The notes: generated by a model from the letters alone, not told the origin. A stretch of 64,000 nt of DNA from Roseococcus suduntuyensis (GCF_014196305.1 NZ_JACIDJ010000001.1:709683-773682), one strand, 5' to 3'; numbered from the stretch's first letter, positions 23,849 to 33,166 are shown. Program-made: numbers and translations.

Positions 23849-26764
23849 ATGACACGTCCCCTGCACGACCCCGAAGGAATCGCGCGGCTTCGCGCACGCC
23901 TGGCGGAGGGCGACGCCGCGCAGCAGGCGCTGGCGGCCCGCGCCGAGGCCGTCTCGGTGCTGGAGGTGCTGGGCGCGCACAGCCCCTTCCTCTCGGACCT
24001 GGCCTTCCGCGAGGCGCCCACGCTGCACCGCCTGCTGGACCGGGGTGCGGACGCCGCCATGCAGACGGTGCTGGAGCCCCTCTGCACGGCCGATGTCGCC
24101 TCGCCGCGCGAGGCGGTGGCGAGCCTGCTGCGCCGGGCCAAGCGCCAGGGCGCCCTGGTGGCGGGCGTGGCGGACCTGATGGGAATGTGGCCGCTGGACC
24201 GCGTGACCGGCGCGCTGTCCGACCTGGCGGACGAGACTATCGAGTTCGCCATCGCCCACCTGCTGCTGGATGGCGCGCGGCGCGGCCAGATCCGGCTGCC
24301 GCGCACGAAGGGCGACAAGAAGCAGGTCACGAAGGGCTCGGGCCTGATCGTGCTGGGCATGGGCAAGCTCGGCGCGCGCGAGCTGAACTACTCCTCGGAT
24401 GTTGATCTCCTGCTGCTGCACGACCCGGATTCGCCTTCCTACCACGAGGAACATGGGCCCGCGCCCTACATCCGCATCGCCCGGGACCTCGTTCGCCTGA
24501 TGGAAGAACGCACGGGCGAGGGTTACGTTTTCCGTACCGACCTGAGATTGCGTCCGGACGCCACGCCGCTCTGCGTCTCGGTGCCGGTGGCGCTGAGCTA
24601 TTATGAAAGCCTGGGCCAGAACTGGGAACGCGCCGCCATGATCAAGGCGCGCTGCGTGGCGGGTGACCGTGCCCCGGCCGAGGCCTTCCTGCGCGAATTG
24701 CGCCCCTTCATCTGGCGCCGCCACCTGGATTTTGCGGCGGTGGCCGACATCCATTCCATCAAGCGGCAGATCCACATCCACAAGGGCGAGCGCGGCGCGG
24801 GCGGCGAGATCGCGGTGGCGGGCCATGACGTGAAACTCGGCCGTGGCGGCATCCGCGAGATCGAGTTCAGCGTGCAGGTGCTGCAGCTGATCTGGGGCGG
24901 GCGCGACCCGGCGCTGCGCGACCAGACCACGCTGGGCGCGCTGGCGGCGTTGGCGGCGGCGGGCAAGATGGACCGCCGCGCGGCCGCCGACCTCGCGGAT
25001 GCCTATGTCTTCCTGCGCAACACCGAGCACCGGCTGCAGATGGTGGAGGACCGCCAGACCCACCGCCTGCCCGAGGCACCACAGGAGCTGGACCGCATCG
25101 GCCGCTTCATGGGCTTCGCCGATGGCGCGGAATTCGGCGCGGCGCTGACCGCGCACCAGCGCCGGGTGGAGCAGCACTACAGCCGCATGTTCGAGGCGGC
25201 GCCTTCGCTCTCCACCGAGGGCGGCAGCCTCGTCTTCACCGGCGTGGAGGATGACCCCGCCACGCTCGAGAATCTGCGCGCCATGGGCTACCGCGAGGTG
25301 TCGTCCATCGCGGGCATGATCCGCTCCTGGCATCATGGCCGCCCGCGCGCCACCCGCACCGAGCGCGCCCGCGAATTGCTGACCGAGATCATGCCTGCCC
25401 TGCTGGCCGCCTTCGCCCGCCAGCGCGAACCGGATGCGGCGTTGATTCGCTTCGGGGAATTGCTGGGGCGGCTCTCGGCGGGGGTGCAGTTCCTCTCGCT
25501 GCTGCACCGGAACCCGCCGCTGATGGGGCGGCTGGCCGGGCTGCTGGGCGCGGCGCCGCAACTGGCGGACCATCTGGCGCGGCAGCCGATGGCACTGGAC
25601 GGGCTGCTGGCCGGCAGCCATGCCGCGCCGGGCGAGAAGCCGCTGGCCGCCCTGCCCGCCCTGGTGCGCGAGGCGCGCGACCTGGAGGAGGTGCTGGAGG
25701 CCACCCGCCGTCTCGTCACGGAACGCATGTTCGAGGTGGATGCGGCGAGCCTGGAGGGCCGGATGGACGCCGATGCCTCCGCGCTGGCGCGCAGCGAGGT
25801 GGCCGATGCCGCCATCGCCGCCCTGCTGCCCGCGGTCGAGCGCGACTTCGCCCGCCGCTTCGGCCGGGTGGCGGGCGGCGGCATGGCGGTGCTGGCGGTG
25901 GGCAAGCTGGGCGGGCGGGAGATGCTGCCGGCCAGTGACCTCGACCTGATCCTGATCTATGAGCACGCGCCCGAGGCCGAGGCCAGCGAGGGCGGCGCCA
26001 AGGCGCTCGCCCCTTCGGAATACTTCATCCGCCTGGCGCACCAGGTGGTGGCGGCGCTGACCTCGCCGGGGAAAGAGGGGCGCGCCTTCGAGGTGGACAT
26101 GCGGCTGCGCCCCTCGGGCAACAAGGGGCCGGTGGCGGTGCGGCTCTCGGCCTTCCAGCGCTACCACGCCGAGGAGGCCTGGACCTGGGAGCGCATGGCC
26201 CTGACCCGCGCCCGCGCCGTGGCCGGCCCGCCCGAACTGTGCAAGGCCGTGCAGGCCGCGCGCGACGCGGCGCTGACCCAGCCGCGCGACCCCGCCGCCG
26301 CCCTGGCCGATGCGGCGCATATGCGCGCCCGCATGCTGCGCGACATCCCGGGCGATGGGCCCTGGGACATCAAGTCCATGCCGGGCGGGCTGGTCGAGGT
26401 GGAGTTCATCTCCCAGGCCCTGACGGTCGCCCATGCCCCCGAACGCCCCCGCCTGCTGCGCGGCACGACGCGCGAGGTGCTGGCCGCGCTGGGCCGCGCC
26501 GGCTACCTGGAGGAACGCGAGGCGGCCACCCTGATCCAGGCCGAGCGCCTGTGGCGCACCCTGCTGGGCGTGATGCGCCTGACGGTGGGGCAATGGAAGG
26601 ACCCGACCCTGCCCGTCACGGTCGAGGAGTCCCTGCGTGAGGCCGCGGCCACCCTTGTCCACCACGCGGTCCCGGATTTGGCCGCGCTGCGCGAGGTGAT
26701 GCGCGACCACGCGGCGGCGGTGCGCGCCAGCTTCGAGCGGCGGGTGGGCAGGCTTTCGCCTTGA
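23849..26764 (+). CDS. glnE: Bifunctional glutamine synthetase adenylyltransferase/deadenylylase
   Basis: A 971-residue protein of the length usual for GlnE. It shows the two tandem nucleotidyltransferase modules of the family: the N-terminal de-adenylylation site GMGKLGARELNYSSDVDL near residues 168-185 and the C-terminal adenylylation site AVGKLGGREMLPASDLDL near residues 680-697, each with its GS-x-D-x-D-like metal motif. It modifies the conserved Tyr of glutamine synthetase in response to nitrogen status through PII. It is divergent from the AsmA-like gene and ends 17 bases before the convergent permease gene. Confidence 0.97.
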   Translation: MTRPLHDPEGIARLRARLAEGDAAQQALAARAEAVSVLEVLGAHSPFLSDLAFREAPTLHRLLDRGADAAMQTVLEPLCTADVASPREAVASLLRRAKRQGALVAGVADLMGMWPLDRVTGALSDLADETIEFAIAHLLLDGARRGQIRLPRTKGDKKQVTKGSGLIVLGMGKLGARELNYSSDVDLLLLHDPDSPSYHEEHGPAPYIRIARDLVRLMEERTGEGYVFRTDLRLRPDATPLCVSVPVALSYYESLGQNWERAAMIKARCVAGDRAPAEAFLRELRPFIWRRHLDFAAVADIHSIKRQIHIHKGERGAGGEIAVAGHDVKLGRGGIREIEFSVQVLQLIWGGRDPALRDQTTLGALAALAAAGKMDRRAAADLADAYVFLRNTEHRLQMVEDRQTHRLPEAPQELDRIGRFMGFADGAEFGAALTAHQRRVEQHYSRMFEAAPSLSTEGGSLVFTGVEDDPATLENLRAMGYREVSSIAGMIRSWHHGRPRATRTERARELLTEIMPALLAAFARQREPDAALIRFGELLGRLSAGVQFLSLLHRNPPLMGRLAGLLGAAPQLADHLARQPMALDGLLAGSHAAPGEKPLAALPALVREARDLEEVLEATRRLVTERMFEVDAASLEGRMDADASALARSEVADAAIAALLPAVERDFARRFGRVAGGGMAVLAVGKLGGREMLPASDLDLILIYEHAPEAEASEGGAKALAPSEYFIRLAHQVVAALTSPGKEGRAFEVDMRLRPSGNKGPVAVRLSAFQRYHAEEAWTWERMALTRARAVAGPPELCKAVQAARDAALTQPRDPAAALADAAHMRARMLRDIPGDGPWDIKSMPGGLVEVEFISQALTVAHAPERPRLLRGTTREVLAALGRAGYLEEREAATLIQAERLWRTLLGVMRLTVGQWKDPTLPVTVEESLREAAATLVHHAVPDLAALREVMRDHAAAVRASFERRVGRLSP

Positions 26765-26781
26765 GCGGCTGATGTCAGGTC

Positions 26782-27603
26782 CTATCGCCTCAACCGGCTG
26801 ATCCCATCCGCCACCAGGTTGCAGGCCAGCACCGTCAGCATGATGGCCAGCCCCGGCCAGAAGGCGGCGAGCGGCGCCTGGAACACCAGTTCCTGCGCGT
26901 TGGCCAGCATGTTGCCCCAGGAGGGCGCGGGCGGCGCGATGCCCAGGCCCAGGAAGCTCAGCACGCTCTCGGCCAGAACGGCGCCGCCGACCGCCAGCGC
27001 GGTGGCGATGGCGATGGGCGCGGCGAGGCTGGGCAGCACATGGCGCGTCAGTACGCTCCGTTCCGACACCCCCAGCGCGCGGGCCGCCCGCACGAAGTCT
27101 CGTGCCAGCAGCGACAGTGCCGAGGCCCGCACCAGCCGTGCCACCCCCACCCAGCCGAAGGCCGCCAGCAGCCCCGCGATGCGGACCATGTCGGCCGTGG
27201 CCTCGCCGCGCGGCAGGCCGATGATGGCGGGATCCAGCGCGGCCAGGATCACCAGCAGCGGCAGGGCGGGCAGGGCCAGGATGCCGTCGGCCAGGCGCAT
27301 CAATACCGCATCCAGCCAGCCGCCGCGCCAGGCGGCCAGCAGTCCGATGACGGTGCCGATGGTCGTGGCGGCCAGCGCCGCGGCCAGCCCCACGGTCAGC
27401 GAAACCCGCGCCCCATGCAGCAGCCGCAGCAGCACGTCGCGCCCCAGGTCATCGGTGCCCAGCGGATGCTCGGCCGAGGGCGGCGCGAAGCGGTTGAACA
27501 AATCCGGCGCGAAGGCGTCATGGCCAAGCCACCAGCCGCCCAGTGGCGCGGCGAGCGCGGCCAGGGCCAGCAAACCCAGCAGGGCGAGGCCCACCTTCAT
27601 CAC
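26782..27603 (-). CDS. ABC transporter permease, DppC-like
   Basis: A 273-residue inner-membrane permease of the oligopeptide/nickel type. TM1 is at residues 4-25, followed by the HPLGTDDLGRDVLLRLLHG block (about 46-65), which is typical of the second permease of Dpp/Opp importers. The EAA loop RAARALGVSERSVLTRHVLP lies near 172-191, then SVLSFLGLG. The start may be the GTG at 27603 or the ATG at 27600; both overlap the stop of the upstream DppB-like gene. No ATPase genes follow, so the ATPases must be elsewhere. Confidence 0.92.
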   Translation of the reverse strand: MMKVGLALLGLLALAALAAPLGGWWLGHDAFAPDLFNRFAPPSAEHPLGTDDLGRDVLLRLLHGARVSLTVGLAAALAATTIGTVIGLLAAWRGGWLDAVLMRLADGILALPALPLLVILAALDPAIIGLPRGEATADMVRIAGLLAAFGWVGVARLVRASALSLLARDFVRAARALGVSERSVLTRHVLPSLAAPIAIATALAVGGAVLAESVLSFLGLGIAPPAPSWGNMLANAQELVFQAPLAAFWPGLAIMLTVLACNLVADGISRLRR

Positions 27604-28517
27604 GCGATCCGTGGATCGAGCCAGCGCTGCGCCAGGTCGGCCGCCAGCGTCGCCAGCATGGTCACCACCGCCACCAGCAGCAGCGCCAGCAGGGCCAGGT
27701 TGAAATCGTTGCCCATCACCGCGTCATAGATCAGCTTGCCCATGCCGGGCCGGGCGAAGACCGTCTCCGTGATGAGCGCGCCCGAGACCATGGCCCCGGC
27801 ATCGAGGGCCGCGATGGTCAGCAGCGGTACGGCGGCATTGGGCAGGGCGTGGCGGGCCAGCACCCGCGCCTCGCTGGCCCCCTTGGCGCGGGCGGTGCGG
27901 ATGTGTGGCTCCTCCAGCGCGGCGCGCAGGGCGGCGGCGGAATGGCGCGCATAGGCGGCGAGGTTGGCGAAGGCGAGCGTCGCCACCGGCAGCACCAGGA
28001 AGCGCCACCCCGCATCGGCACCCCCCGCCGGCAGCCAGCCCAATTGCACCGCGAACAGGATGATCAGCAGGATGCCCAGCCAGAAGGAGGGCGTGGCCTG
28101 CGCCACCAGCGCCACCCCCTGCACGAAGGGCGCGAGCCGCGGACGCGCCGCCGCCAGCGCCCCCAGCCCCACGCCGAGCGTGATGGCGATGCCGATGGCC
28201 AGCGCCAGCAATTCCAGCGAGGAGAGCAGCGCCGGCCACAGCAGTTGCGCCACGGGCTGCGCGAAGAGGCGCGAATGGCCGAAATTGCCGCGCAGCACCT
28301 CGCCGGCCCAGGCGAAATAGCGCGACATCAGCGGCTGGTCCAAGCCGTGCAGTTCGCGCAGCCGCGCCGCGTCCTCGCTGGTCAGGCGAGGGTCGCCGGC
28401 GATGGCCATCTCGATGGGGTCGCCCGGCATCAGCCCGATCAGCAGGAAGGCGCAGAGCGAGAGGATGACCGTCATCACCGCGATCTGCGCCAAGCGCGAG
28501 AGGATGAGGCCCGTCAT
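27600..28517 (-). CDS. ABC transporter permease, DppB-like
   Basis: A 305-residue inner-membrane permease of the BPD_transp_1 family. It has an N-terminal segment (about 8-28), the LIGLMPGDPI block and then a periplasmic helix region with LDQPL; all are typical of DppB/OppB. The EAA loop is RTARAKGASEARVLARHALP, near residues 205-224. It forms the pore with the DppC-like protein. It overlaps both neighbours by 4 bases (ATGA or GTGA), showing tight coupling. Confidence 0.93.
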   Translation of the reverse strand: MTGLILSRLAQIAVMTVILSLCAFLLIGLMPGDPIEMAIAGDPRLTSEDAARLRELHGLDQPLMSRYFAWAGEVLRGNFGHSRLFAQPVAQLLWPALLSSLELLALAIGIAITLGVGLGALAAARPRLAPFVQGVALVAQATPSFWLGILLIILFAVQLGWLPAGGADAGWRFLVLPVATLAFANLAAYARHSAAALRAALEEPHIRTARAKGASEARVLARHALPNAAVPLLTIAALDAGAMVSGALITETVFARPGMGKLIYDAVMGNDFNLALLALLLVAVVTMLATLAADLAQRWLDPRIA

Positions 28518-28906
28518 GCCTCGGGCCGGTGGCAGACGGCTTCCACCCGGTTGCCGTCGGGGTCGAGCAGGAAGGCGCCGTAATAGGCGGCGTGGTAGTG
28601 CGGGCGCAGGCCGGGGGCGCCGTCATCCCGCCTGCCCGCCGCCAGCCCGGCGGCATGAAAGGCGCACACCATGGCGCGGTCCCGTGCGCGGAAGGCCCAG
28701 TGGCGGCGGTCGGCCACAACCCCGGGCCGATGCAGAATGGTGAGGTAGGACGCCGCCTCCGCCTCTTCCGTGCTGCGGAGGCCGTAGCCGATGCCATCCG
28801 CCTCGCGCCACACGCAGGGCACCTCCAGCGCCGCCATCACCGCATCGTAGAAGGGCGCGGCGGTGCCGAGGTCGTTCACGGTGATGGAGACATGGTCCAG
28901 GATCAT
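28514..28906 (-). CDS. VOC family (glyoxalase/bleomycin resistance-like) protein
   Basis: A 130-residue vicinal-oxygen-chelate protein. MILDHVSITVNDL opens the first beta-alpha-beta-beta-beta unit with metal-ligand His5, HYHAAYYGAFLLDPDGNRVE closes the second with Glu near residue 122, and a further His lies near 76. Members are metal-dependent lyases, dioxygenases or binding proteins. Its position inside a peptide-type ABC operon, overlapping the binding-protein and DppB-like genes by 4 bases each, is unusual and suggests it acts on the transported compound. The substrate is unknown. Confidence 0.9.
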   Translation of the reverse strand: MILDHVSITVNDLGTAAPFYDAVMAALEVPCVWREADGIGYGLRSTEEAEAASYLTILHRPGVVADRRHWAFRARDRAMVCAFHAAGLAAGRRDDGAPGLRPHYHAAYYGAFLLDPDGNRVEAVCHRPEA

Positions 28907-30555
28907 CGCACCCCCCATTGCTCCGCCCAGAGCGTCGAGGGGTTCAGGTGCCCGGTGGGCCGCACGCCCGTCAGCCATTGCGGCCAGACATGCGCGTCCT
29001 GCCGGAACCAGAGCGGCAGGGCGGGCAGTTCCTCGGCATAGATGGCCTGCAGGCGATGCCACAGCGCGCGGCGGCGCTCCCGGTCCAGCTCCTGCGGCAG
29101 GGCTTCGAGCAGCGCGTCCATCTCGGCGTTGCGGAAGCCCGGGTAGTTCTGGCCGGACCAGTTGCGCTCGGCGGTCGGGATTTCGGTGCTGTGGAGCGAA
29201 CTCCGCGGCACGCCCTCGGGCGCGGACACCCAGGCGAAGAGCACCGCGCCGGTGAAGCGCCGGCGCGAGAGGGTTTCCCCGAACAGCACGCGCGGTGGCT
29301 CGTTGCGGATGCGCGCCTCGACGCCCACCGCGCGCCACTGCGCCTGGATCACCTGCTGCGTGGCCTCGCGCGAGCGGTTCCCGGCGGTGGTCATCAGCTC
29401 GATGGACAGCCGCTCCCCGGCCGCGTTGCGGCGGATGCCGCCGGGGCCCATGGTCCAGCCTGCCTCCTCCAGCAGGGCGGCGGCGCGGGCGGGGTCGTGG
29501 GGGTAGCGGCGCACGTTCTCGTCATGCGGCCAGTCCAGCGGGTTCACGCTGGTGTGGGCCACGGTCTGCCGGCCTTCGAACAGCCGCGCCACGATCTGCT
29601 CACGGTCCAGCGCGTGCAGCAGGGCCTGGCGCACGCGGCGGTCGTCCAGCGGCGGCTGGTCCATGCGCAGGTCCATGTGCTCGTAGACCAGGCCGGGGCG
29701 GAATTCGGTGCGGAAGCGCGTGCCGGTGCGGCGGGCCAGGGCGCTGGCCTGTTCCACCGGCAGGCCCAGCTCCCCCGCGATCATGTCCACCTGGCCGGCG
29801 AGAAGCTGGGCCTCCAGCGCGGGCGTGCTCTCGACGGTACGGATGGTGATGCGCCGGAAATGCGGTTCGGGGCCGGACCAGTGCGGGTTGCGCTCCAGCG
29901 AGATGGCGGCCCCCGCCTGCACCTGCGCGACACGGAAGGGGCCGTTCCATAGGCCGGGGTTGGTGGGCTCGGTGTCGTAGAGGGTGCGGGTGCGGTAGGT
30001 GCGCGGGTCCTGTTCCCAGCGGGCGCGTTCGAGATGCGCGGGCAGGGGCGCGAAATCGCCCAGGCTGCCGAATTCGAAGGTGATCCGGTCGAAGCGCAGG
30101 GTGAAGCGGCGCTCATCCTCCGCGATGAACTCATAGGCGCTTCGGTAGAATTCGGCGGGGCCGATGCCGGTGGTCCCGTCGCGGCCCGCATCATAGGTGA
30201 AGCGCAGGTCGGCGGTGGTGATGGGCGTGCCATCGCCCCACCGCAGCCCCTCGCGCAGCACCCAGGTCACGCGCAGGCCGGGGCGGCCATCGGGGGTGGT
30301 CTCCCGCACCGCCAGCCCGTTCTCCAGCGTGGGGAGGGTCTCGCAGAGCAGGCAGGTCAGCCGCCAGTCGGCGTCATAGGCGGTGACGGGGCGGCGCGCG
30401 AAACCCAGCACATAGGATTTCGCCACCATGCTCTCGATGTTGGGATGCAGCGTGGAGGGATATTGCGTGATGCCGATGGAGAGGTTGTCGCGCGGCTGGG
30501 CGAAGGCGGGTGCGGCGAACAGCAGGCAGAGGCAGATCAGGAAACGGGCGGCCAT
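28903..30555 (-). CDS. ABC transporter substrate-binding protein, peptide/Dpp family (SBP_bac_5)
   Basis: A 550-residue periplasmic solute-binding protein of cluster C. A Sec signal peptide (AARFLICLCLLFAAPAFAQ) covers about residues 2-20, then the family pattern of SBP_bac_5: TWVLREGLRWGDGTPITTAD near residue 100 and RRVRQALLHALDREQI near 315. It delivers peptides, opines or other organic ligands to the permeases encoded downstream. I prefer the ATG at 30555 because GGAG lies 6 bases before it; an in-frame ATG at 30567 is the alternative. The gene follows pyrE by under 50 bases on the same strand, so the importer may be read from the pyrE promoter. Confidence 0.9.
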   Translation of the reverse strand: MAARFLICLCLLFAAPAFAQPRDNLSIGITQYPSTLHPNIESMVAKSYVLGFARRPVTAYDADWRLTCLLCETLPTLENGLAVRETTPDGRPGLRVTWVLREGLRWGDGTPITTADLRFTYDAGRDGTTGIGPAEFYRSAYEFIAEDERRFTLRFDRITFEFGSLGDFAPLPAHLERARWEQDPRTYRTRTLYDTEPTNPGLWNGPFRVAQVQAGAAISLERNPHWSGPEPHFRRITIRTVESTPALEAQLLAGQVDMIAGELGLPVEQASALARRTGTRFRTEFRPGLVYEHMDLRMDQPPLDDRRVRQALLHALDREQIVARLFEGRQTVAHTSVNPLDWPHDENVRRYPHDPARAAALLEEAGWTMGPGGIRRNAAGERLSIELMTTAGNRSREATQQVIQAQWRAVGVEARIRNEPPRVLFGETLSRRRFTGAVLFAWVSAPEGVPRSSLHSTEIPTAERNWSGQNYPGFRNAEMDALLEALPQELDRERRRALWHRLQAIYAEELPALPLWFRQDAHVWPQWLTGVRPTGHLNPSTLWAEQWGVR

Positions 30556-30603
30556 CCGGTGCTCCATGCGGCGGCCGCGCGGGAGGGCGCGGCCGGCCCG
30601 AAG

Positions 30604-31329
30604 CTACCCGCCCTTCCCCTTGAACGCCAAAGCTTCCTCCAGGCTGCCCACGCCGCCATGCGCGCGCGACCAGGCCACGGGGTCTTCCAGGAACTTCCGC
30701 ACGCCGCTGAGCGAGGCCTCGGGGAAGTAGTCACGCTCCCGGCACACCTCCAGCACGTCCCACCAGGTGGCCAAGTGATGCAGCGAGAGGTCCATCGCCT
30801 TCATCTGCTCGAAGCTGCCCGGGAAGACGCCGTAATAGAACACCACGAAGGTGTGGGCACACTTGGCGCCGGCCTCGCGCAGGGCCTCGGCGAAGCGGAT
30901 CTTGCTGGCGCCGTCGGTGGTGAGGTCCTCGACCAGCAGGGTCTCGCGGCCCACCGGCACGTCGCCCTCGATCAGCGCGTTCCGGCCGAAGCCCTTGGCC
31001 TTCTTGCGGACATAGGCCATGGGCAGGTTCATGCGGTCGCTGATCCAGGCCGCGAAGGGGATGCCGGCCGTCTCGCCGCCCGCGATGCTCTCGATGGTCT
31101 CGAAGCCGACCGCGCGGTTGATCTTCTCCACGCCCAGGTCGCAGATGCGGGTGCGGGCGCGCGGGTAGGAGATGATCTTGCGGCAGTCGATATAGACGGG
31201 GCTCTTCCAGCCCGAGGTCAGGGTATAGGGTTCCTCGGGGCGGAAATTCACCGCCTTGATTTCCAGCAGGATGCGCGCGGTGGTCAGGGCCGCGTCGCGA
31301 TCGAACTCCGAGGCGTGGTGCGTCGTCAT
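30604..31329 (-). CDS. pyrE: Orotate phosphoribosyltransferase
   Basis: A 241-residue type I phosphoribosyltransferase that joins orotate and PRPP to give OMP in pyrimidine synthesis. The PRPP-binding loop appears as LLVEDLTTDGASK near residue 128, and the flexible-loop lysines as YVRKKAKGFG near residue 103. GGETAGIPFAAWIS near 82 matches the family. I choose the ATG at 31329 because GAGGG sits 5 bases before it; an upstream in-frame ATG at 31341 lacks that. It is divergent from the ELM1-like gene. Confidence 0.95.
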   Translation of the reverse strand: MTTHHASEFDRDAALTTARILLEIKAVNFRPEEPYTLTSGWKSPVYIDCRKIISYPRARTRICDLGVEKINRAVGFETIESIAGGETAGIPFAAWISDRMNLPMAYVRKKAKGFGRNALIEGDVPVGRETLLVEDLTTDGASKIRFAEALREAGAKCAHTFVVFYYGVFPGSFEQMKAMDLSLHHLATWWDVLEVCRERDYFPEASLSGVRKFLEDPVAWSRAHGGVGSLEEALAFKGKGG

Positions 31330-31380
31330 GGGAACCCTCATCGTGCTGCGCCCCAGTAACCTCCAGGCGCGGGCGCGACA

Positions 31381-32307
31381 ATGACCGAAGCGCCGATCTG
31401 GGTGCTGGAGGACCCGCGCGCGGGCACGGCCGCCCAGGCGCTGGGCATCGCCGAGCGGCTCGATGTGCCCTTCCGGGTGGTGCCCCTGCGCTGGAGCGCC
31501 TGGGCGGGGCTGCCCTGGCCGGTGCCCACGCTGCTGGGCCTTGCCGACCGCGGGGCTTTCACCCCGCCCTGGCCGAAGCTGGTGATTTCCGCCGGGCGCC
31601 GGGCCGCGCCGGTGTCCCGCTGGCTGCGGGCGCGGGGGGTGCGGACGGTTCATGCGATGCGCCCCGGCCTTGGGGCGGGGGATTTCGACCTGCTGGTGAT
31701 CGGCGCGCATGACAGGCCCCGCCCGGCCGCCAACCTGCTGGAAATCCAGGGCGCCACCCACCGCATCACCCCCGCGAAGCTGGAAGCCGCCGCCACCACC
31801 GCCTTCCCGGACCTCGCCGCCCTGCCGCGCCCGCGCGTGGGCCTGTTGCTGGGCGGGCCGGTGCGGGCGGAGGGCATGGACCCCGGCACCGCCGCCCGCA
31901 TCGCCAGCCAGGCGGCCGGGCTTGGCAACTCTGTGCTGGCCACCACCTCTCGGCGCAGCGGCCAAGCGGCGGCGGCCGCCCTGGCCGGGGCGCTGAAGGG
32001 CCGCCCGCACCACCTGTATCCTTTCGGGGGGGGTGGAGCGAACCCGCTGCATGGAATCCTGTCCTTGTCGGATGTGCTGGTGGTGACCGGCGACAGCATC
32101 TCGATGCTCTCGGAGGCGCTGATGACCCCTGCCCCGTTGTTCATTGCCGACCCGGGCGGGCTCGGCCCGCGCCACCGTGCGGTGGCGGACAGCCTGTTCG
32201 CGGCGGGGCTGGCCGCGCCGCTGGGCGGCCCCCCGCCCCCTCCGCGCGCCGCCCTGGACGAAACAGCCCGCGTCGCCGCCGAAATCCGGGCGCGCGGATG
32301 GGTGTGA
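31381..32307 (+). CDS. ELM1/GtrOC1-like family protein
   Basis: A 308-residue protein of the ELM1 family (mitochondrial fission ELM1-like). The N-terminal IWVLEDPRAGTAAQALGIAE and the C-terminal VTGDSISMLSEALMTPAPLFI (near 238) are the family signature, found in alphaproteobacteria and plants. The fold resembles GT-B glycosyltransferases; the bacterial role is unclear, with a link to envelope glycan suggested for some. It overlaps the MsrQ-like gene by 10 bases and faces pyrE across about 50 bases. Confidence 0.85.
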   Translation: MTEAPIWVLEDPRAGTAAQALGIAERLDVPFRVVPLRWSAWAGLPWPVPTLLGLADRGAFTPPWPKLVISAGRRAAPVSRWLRARGVRTVHAMRPGLGAGDFDLLVIGAHDRPRPAANLLEIQGATHRITPAKLEAAATTAFPDLAALPRPRVGLLLGGPVRAEGMDPGTAARIASQAAGLGNSVLATTSRRSGQAAAAALAGALKGRPHHLYPFGGGGANPLHGILSLSDVLVVTGDSISMLSEALMTPAPLFIADPGGLGPRHRAVADSLFAAGLAAPLGGPPPPPRAALDETARVAAEIRARGWV

Positions 32308-33137
32308 CCCTTGCTTTGCCCTGGCAGGACCGCCAGGGGCGGTTCTCCGGACTGCGAGCGGTGGTGCTGGTGGGGCTTTGCCTGCCGCTGCTGCCTTTGC
32401 TCTGGCCCTGGGCCACCGGCACGCTGGGGCCGGAGCCCATCGAGGAGGCCATGCACGAGACCGGCCGCTGGGCCATCCGCTTCCTGCTGCTGACGCTGGT
32501 GGTGACGCCGCTGGGCCGAATCCTGGCCTGGCCGCGGCTGTTCCAGGTGCGGCGGATGCTGGGGCTGGGCGCGCTGGCCTGGGCGGTGCTGCACCTGGGT
32601 CTTTATGTGGTGGAGCAGGATTTCGTGCTGGCCCGCGTGGTCAGCGAGATCGCGAAGCGCACCTACCTGCTGATCGGCTTCGCGGCCCTGTGCGGCCTCG
32701 TGGTGCTGGGCTGGACCAGCACCGATGCCTGGATGCGCCGGCTGGGGCGGGGCTGGAAGCGGCTGCATCGCCTGGTGTTTCCCGTCGCGGTGCTGGCGCT
32801 GCTGCACGCCTTCATCCAGGCGAAGTCCGATGTGTCGCAGGCGGTGCTGCTGAGCGCGCTGTTGCTCTGGCTGCTGGGCTGGCGGGCGCTGCCGGCGCGC
32901 TGGCAGGGGAATCTGGGCGCGCTGGCGGGGCTTTCGCTGGCGGCGATGCTGGGCGCGGTGGCGGTGGAATACCTCTGGTATGCGCTGGCCACGAACCTGC
33001 CGGCCGCGCGGGTGGCGGCGGCCAACCTCGACCTCACCTTCGGCCCGCGCCCGGCCGTGCTGGCGGGCATGATCGGCCTCGGCGTCGTCGCGCTCCTGGG
33101 GGTGTGGCGGCTTGTGGGGGCGCGGCGCGCGGCGTAG
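32298..33137 (+). CDS. MsrQ/YedZ-like heme-binding membrane protein (ferric-reductase-like transmembrane domain)
   Basis: A 279-residue inner-membrane protein of the ferric reductase-like transmembrane family. Conserved His residues occur in membrane helices: ETGRWAIRF near 54, AWAVLHLGLY near 95, and KRLHRLVF and ALLHAFI near 155-175. MsrQ proteins pass electrons from quinone through b-heme to the periplasmic methionine sulfoxide reductase MsrP. An extra C-terminal pair of hydrophobic segments (about 190-270) is longer than the E. coli protein. No msrP gene lies beside it, which is odd for this family. It overlaps the ELM1-like gene. Confidence 0.8.
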   Translation: MGVTLALPWQDRQGRFSGLRAVVLVGLCLPLLPLLWPWATGTLGPEPIEEAMHETGRWAIRFLLLTLVVTPLGRILAWPRLFQVRRMLGLGALAWAVLHLGLYVVEQDFVLARVVSEIAKRTYLLIGFAALCGLVVLGWTSTDAWMRRLGRGWKRLHRLVFPVAVLALLHAFIQAKSDVSQAVLLSALLLWLLGWRALPARWQGNLGALAGLSLAAMLGAVAVEYLWYALATNLPAARVAAANLDLTFGPRPAVLAGMIGLGVVALLGVWRLVGARRAA

Positions 33138-33166
33138 GGATTTTGCCATCGGAGGAAGGACATCCC

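Noticed and set aside
20757-23852. Very long open frame on the plus strand opposite the AsmA/YhdP-like gene
   Set aside because: Its product is a low-complexity Gln/Arg/Gly/His sequence of the kind produced opposite a GC-rich gene, with no family features; the minus-strand gene has a signal anchor and domain structure.
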